Source: Sipunculus nudus (lineage: Eukaryota > Annelida > Sipuncula > Golfingiida > Sipunculidae). From it: a DNA stretch of 64,000 nt. The notes below the pieces were generated by a model, which saw only the letters and a list, made by a program, of their open reading frames with translations, had not been told where the DNA came from and searched no databases. The DNA lies in contig CM049321.1 in NCBI GenBank assembly GCA_026874595.1, positions 25,845,479 to 25,909,478 of the forward strand. The letters run 5' to 3'. Shown here in pieces: positions 59,256 through 64,000 of this stretch (its first letter is position 1; the number at the start of each line of letters is the position of its first letter). The position numbers and the translations under genes were made by a program.

Positions 59256-62200
59256 TATTTATGTATATATATCAGAAATAGGATTGTACATTAAAAAAAC
59301 AAGGGAAATATAGGAGATGAGGTCTAAATGCCAGAAATTATAAGAAAATATATATACTCCTAATAAATAAACTACTAATGTGGAAAACATCTGTGTTCAC
59401 CTTTCCAACCGATTGGTGGGAAATGGAAAATGTTTTTCCGTGCACATGTTTGCCCGTCTCACACAAGTGGAAAGGCATTATTTCGACCCATGCCCAACAA
59501 ATGCATCTGGGAACAAACTGGTGAACCAGAGTTTTTCAACTGACAAAAGATTCTTTCTATATTCTCATTACCTATAACCAGTGATCTTTGAACTTCTGCA
59601 ATTCAGTCAACCACCTCCAGTTACATGCTTTTTCTGTTTGTCATGATGGACATATGAACAGTGTTTACTAACAGCTTGTGCATAAACAAGCTCATACCAT
59701 CCTCACAGCAGTGTTATACAAACATTTCATAGCAGGAATAATCTACATTTCATCAATATGGTCACAGAGCAAGCCAATGAGGCAGGTGAGTAGCCCCCTT
59801 TAAAAAAAAAAGTTTGTAGACAAAAAATTTAATGATACACTGATTACACAAAGTACATATTAATGTGACCACTAAATGTACCTTTCTAATTCACTCGCAT
59901 TCAGCATGTGTTTGACTTGTGTAAGATTCTCCAAAGTTGGTTGCCATGGTACCTGGTGAGGATCTGGCCTTGAACTTTCAAGGTCATGTAAGAGGCGGGT
60001 CATACTCTGCTGCAGGCTTCTACAAGAATTAAAGATTAAGATGAGATTAAGACACGTGCTTGTAAGTGACGAAGCATAAAAGAATTAATTTATCAATCAA
60101 ACCACTGATTTTCAAAATGGTAAACACCAGAGGTTTTTTATAGACTTGTAAAACATCTAGTTTTTAATGGCTGGTGCAGTACTACAATTGTTATGATTTT
60201 CACAAAATCTCATATTTCCATGAAGATCAAGGTTGATGTCACAAGTTTTTAAATATGTTAAAGAACTTGATACTTTTACTATAGTATACAACTTTTTGCC
60301 ATAGCTTACGCTTTAACATTAACTGTCATGTTAATGTGGTGCCATGGCTGTAAAAAGACCCTCGAGTTAATTCTGTGAATGTAGGACAAAGCAGCTCTGA
60401 CAGATATGTGCATGCAGTATCTTAGCCGAACTTAATCTTCATGTTCATTGTGGTTCTTTGTCTGATAGCTTTATAGCTATCACTGTCGAGGAAAGGAACC
60501 GTCTTTCAAGGGTAGTTAGAACAGCTGAGAGGATCATTGGGGTTTCTTTATGCACAGTTGACTCCATATTTCAAACATGATTGTTGAAGAAATCAAACAA
60601 CATTATAGAAGACTATAGTCATCCGGCACACTCTTTGTTTAAAAAATGAAAGTGGGGGTTCACTATAGGTTTCTATCAGGTAATTCCAAAAGAACTCAAA
60701 CTAGCACATAAGCGTCAGCTGTTCGGGAATTAAATATATCACTTGCAGCACAATAATCTAGTCAAACATTCTTAGTCATACGTCTTTTTTTCTATACACA
60801 ATTTTATTTTATGATTTTTTGTATAATGTGTTTGTTTAAGCAAGCCAGTCAAGCCAAATACTATTGTATGTGATGATTTTATTACGTATATATAGCAATA
60901 AACTATATCTTATCTAAGTTGAAGTAAGAAATAAGTTTAAACGATTAGTGTAAAAATTTAACAAAAATCAAGCAGTGCTTCTAAAGTTACTTCATTCAAA
61001 AGTAATCCTATATATAAGACAATAGGATTAAAAATAATGTCTCAGAGAAAATGGTGTGGATGGGGGATGGGGGAGGGTACCTACTTGACAAGTTCCTGGA
61101 GTTTGTCCATTTCCTTCTGTTTTTGCATCAGACTGATATTGGCCATGTGCAGCTGGTGTTCTTTTGCATTCAACTGACCTTCGACCTTTGACTTTTCTTG
61201 ACCTATTTTCTGTATCTGAGATTTGCACTGTTTGACCTCCTGTAACCAGTCCTGCTGGTATTTCAGGTAGTCAGCATCCTAAAATTCAGAACGGATCTTA
61301 TAAATAAGGATGTTATCATACAAAGCATGATACGATAAATGACATAACACAAAGTTATATTATTAAAATTACAAGCAAATGTTCCCCCTTGTTCACAGCA
61401 GGATAAAAAACTTTTCCCATTTAATCTATTTCATGAATAATGAATAAGGCAGTTGAACCAACCAAATGGCTCGCATACACTGGTTTTACGCATATGTCTG
61501 GTGTGATGTTTTGATTAACGTTTAGCATTGCTGGGACGGAATTGGGATCTAACCAATTAAATCAGCCTGTCAAGTATCTGGTACATGTGTTCTTGTTCAG
61601 ACTGTGTTTGAACAGTTGAGAGCTTACATCCTATTAGTTGGGTCTGGTTGACAGTTGTGATTTTGGTCTATACACTTGTAGTTTTGTTCATTATTCATAA
61701 AAAAGATGCCACAGAGGGTCACAGAATCTAGGTCTGTGAGTGGGTGGTCATGTCACAAACCTGGACTTAAAGCAAAATCTTTATTTTCAATCAATTAAAC
61801 AAAGAGAAGCTGTTCAACTTGTTATAATCTATGGTATTTCACCTTTAAACCTGATTTATGCAGGGCTAGAGATTGATTTGACAGTTGGAGGTCACCCTCC
61901 ACTATACTGCCAATTATCATCAATATAATGACACAGAGCCTGAGTAAAAAAGTCATGGTCAAATACAGGTCATTTACAGAGGTCAATGTCAGGCATACTA
62001 ACCCTATAACTGAGGAACTGCAATGTAATGACATAGGACCTGAGAAAAAAAATCAAGGTCAAATACAGGTCATTTACGGAGGTCAAGGTCAGGCATACTA
62101 ACCCTATTACTGAGGAACTGTAGCATCTCCTGTTTCTCCGTGGCCATTTTCTGTAGTTCCTGTCTGAGCAGGGAGTTCTCCTGCACCAGCCTTTGCTGGG

Positions 62201-63222
62201 CTGTGGCTGCAGTCTTCAGCTGCTCCTCAAGATTGTGGTTTAACAGCTGTAGGTGAACTACTGCAAAATACATAAAAAGTCAGGTTAGACTTATACTGCA
62301 ATAATCACTCTGCCATTATAAAAAACCTGCATCAGTTTCACAAAATTCTCTCTTACACTAATTTATATACCTTTTCATATATACAGGTGCAGGCAAACTA
62401 TAGCCTATGGATCACTCGGTCTATTTCTTTGGCCTTTTAAAATTCTGGCTTAACATAAAACTTAACTACAATAATGATCCAAACTACAAATTGTGTGCAG
62501 TTGCATAAATCTCACTAAGAATTTGGGTAACTGCCAGTAATATTTATGAAGCAACATAATGTGTTGTAACATTTATGTTAAATGTGGTCTTGTTGGGACA
62601 TAACAGATGTCAAAAGTGGCATTCCTTGAGAAATGTTTGCCGTTCTCGGAATCAATATTATTCTTTAAAGAAAAGATGCATCTAAAAAGTTAAATAATTC
62701 ATTTTATTTTTCAAGTGCACATAATGTACCAAACACTGTAACTGTATTTTTTTCTACAATTAATCAACATTTGAATTTATGCACACAGATTTTGTGTTTA
62801 ACCAGAAAACTGAAGTTTATAAAAAATAAATTAACAATATATATATTTATATACAATTGACATATTTATCAAAATACATTATTCATTTATAAATAAATAA
62901 ACAGTAATGACCACAAACTCTTATACTGCATAGTATTCATATGAGTGATATCCGTTTTTCTTCCCGATTTCTTGAAAAAGTTCCAGTATACATGTATGTT
63001 GTATCTGTGTCTATGTGTGTCTGTATCAGTGAGTGATCCTATAAAATCTGGATCTGCTGTGCTCAATCCATGCTAAATCCTCTCAGTATGTGTGTGCATT
63101 ATCTGTGCCTATATGTGTGTTTCTGTGTGTCAGTGATACCTTCAAAGTCAGGATCTGCTCTGCTCATTCCACGCTCAATTCTCTCTTTTTCACCAAGCTG
63201 CTGGTTTAGTATTCGCACTCGT
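56963..63222 (-). CDS. Unrecognised coiled-coil protein, last five exons (5' end outside window)
   Basis: Five exons (63222-63140, 62260-62103, 61278-61085, 60019-59882, 58184-56963) join with GT-AG sites and consistent phases into at least 597 residues, ending in TGA at 56965-56963. The first about 190 residues are charged and heptad-like, with little proline, and fit a long coiled coil (RVRILNQQLGEKERIE, QRLVQENSLLRQELQKM, VKQCKSQIQKIGQEKSKV). The 406-residue last exon is polar and low in hydrophobics. It has acidic (LLEDGELFYEDDGAEE), serine/proline (TPRSSSPKKPGKAGLPLP) and a final helical stretch (REGLAKLDANIAEIQANL). This build is common in centrosomal, ciliary and cytoskeletal proteins, but I do not recognise the family. 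The first visible codon is split, so the gene continues upstream beyond 63222 and probably beyond 64000. Confidence 0.88.
59184..59252. repeat. (AC)n-(AT)n microsatellite
   Basis: A short AC tract running into an AT tract, in the last intron of the coiled-coil gene. Confidence 0.95.
59640..59745. repeat. Dispersed repeat with internal hairpin, copy 1 of 2
   Basis: Matches 63350-63455 (TTTACTAACAGCTTGT, ATAAACAAGCTCATAC, CACAG.GGCATTATA-like). AGCTTGT and ACAAGCT pair around a short loop in both copies. Confidence 0.65.
59882..60019 (-). CDS. Coiled-coil gene, exon n-1
   Basis: 45 full codons with split codons on both sides. Encodes SLQQSMTRLLHDLES through MLNASELE. Acceptor CTTGTAG, donor GTACAT. 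Confidence 0.88.
61085..61278 (-). CDS. Coiled-coil gene, exon n-2
   Basis: 64 full codons plus two bases, DADYLKYQQDWLQEV to KLQELV. Acceptor TTTTAG, donor GTAGGT. Confidence 0.88.
61925..62125. repeat. 100-bp tandem duplication across an exon/intron boundary
   Basis: About 61926-62025 and 62026-62125 are copies (ACAGGTCATTTAC.GAGGTCAA, GTCAGGCATACTAACCCTAT, ACTGAGGAACTG). The duplicated part includes about the last 22 bases of exon 62103-62260 and its GTTAGT donor, so a second donor sits at 62002-61997, exactly 100 bp inside the intron. Confidence 0.85.
62103..62260 (-). CDS. Coiled-coil gene, exon n-3
   Basis: 52 full codons, strongly heptad-like. TTTTGCAG acceptor, GTTAGT donor. A 100-bp tandem copy of the donor region lies just downstream. 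Confidence 0.88.
63140..63222 (-). CDS. Coiled-coil gene, exon n-4
   Basis: 27 full codons plus split codons at both ends. CTTTCAG acceptor before 63222, GTATCA donor after 63140. Encodes RVRILNQQLGEKERIERG and onward. Confidence 0.85.
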
Positions 63223-64000
63223 CTGAAAGTAGAATGTGTTGACTTTATTAAAGAGGCGTATTCAGATATCATATTTTAATAACTAAAGATAATCCCTTGA
63301 AAACTTTCATAAAAGTAGGCTAGAAAAGCTGATGACAGTGTTTTTCTGTTTGTCAACATTGGCAAATGTAGCGTGTTTACTAACAGCTTGTTGATAAACA
63401 AGCTCATACATCCGTCACAGAGGCATTATAAGAATTTTTTCTTAACAGAAATACCTAAGGTTCCTTATTATGTACACAGGGTAAGAGCTATAAGTTGACT
63501 AAATTCTACTTAAAATGTTGATAAATAGCTAGATTTAATATAGACCCTTTTGTGGCTCTGTAGTATATACAGGGCCAGATGCTTCTGCCTTCATTTATCT
63601 AGCAGATGTAGCGCATACAATGGTCTGTGCAGCACTTGTTCTGACCCTTTGTGCTGAGCGCCTGTCCTAGTGAGCCAGCAGATTTGTTTCAGCCAGGGGT
63701 GTGCATGTGTTTCATCATTCATCACTGCTACCTTCCTGGCCCACTCAGCTAAAATATAATACATGCATCTTGCAGGCTGAAACAATCACGTACACATGTT
63801 ACCAGTTTTTCAGTCACTAGGACAGGCCAAATCCAGACTGGAGTCCTACATTGATTGGTCATGGTATCACACATGATGTGACATATAAATAATTACAGTT
63901 TTTCAGCCAAACTTTATCTTGTTAACAGAAAATATGTACACAAAACATATTCTTCCAAGAGCACGGTGACACCACAAAGTAGCAGAGTGACCTGTAACCT
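63223..64000. other. Coiled-coil gene intron with repeat fragments
   Basis: Holds the second copy of the hairpin repeat (about 63350-63455) and, at 63955-64000, the start of a unit of the GTGACCTGTAACCTCATTAAATATGC-type family (seen whole at 35950-36010). No further exon could be established. Confidence 0.5.

Noticed and set aside
63700-63770. Possible upstream exon of the coiled-coil gene (AEWARK)
   Set aside because: An AG and a GT flank a 17-base open stretch whose phase could fit, but it is too short and lacks coiled-coil character, so I could not support it.

Overview
The window is eukaryotic, AT-rich and mostly non-coding. Genes are split by GT-AG introns, and transposon relics and tandem arrays fill most of the rest. 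The TMBIM6-like gene, the BTB/BACK/kelch-like genes, arrays rich in TGACCTTTGACC, and a tRNA-derived SINE all fit a lophotrochozoan invertebrate, most likely a bivalve mollusc. That assignment is an inference; no species can be named from the sequence alone.

Layout. 1-1210: decayed BTB/BACK/propeller pseudogene on the minus strand. 1867-3290 and 10440-11102: two copies of one repeat element in opposite orientation, on either side of a piggyBac-like MITE (3657-4128), older tandem repeats (6490-7910) and a 47-bp satellite (8252-10343). 11695-12850, 18840-22510 and 22511-24830: three related copies of a roughly 2-kb segment. The second copy carries a hAT-like element (20065-21825), which itself carries a SINE (20597-21016). 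16660-18714: large coding exon of a BTB/BACK/kelch-like gene on the plus strand. 24915-27330: broken L2/CR1-like LINE on the minus strand. 27860-33610: arrays of roughly 325 and 146 bp. 35510-52533: a complete seven-exon TMBIM6 (Bax inhibitor-1) gene on the minus strand, whose 10.2-kb first intron is packed with arrays. 53615-56285: a second piggyBac-like MITE and minisatellites. 56963-63222: the last five exons of a coiled-coil protein gene on the minus strand, whose 5' part lies beyond the window.

The genes show no sign of acting together. TMBIM6 is an ER membrane survival and calcium-leak protein. The BTB protein is probably a cullin-3 adaptor or scaffold. The coiled-coil protein is unrecognised. 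The most unusual material is in the repeats: a stem-loop followed by AAAA that ends several unrelated array bodies and shows compensating changes, arrays with a period of about 146 bp carrying DR1-type nuclear-receptor half-sites, a 12-bp palindrome GGTGGCGCCACC shared by different repeat families, a transposon insertion whose empty site is visible in paralogous copies, and a 100-bp tandem duplication that copies a splice donor.
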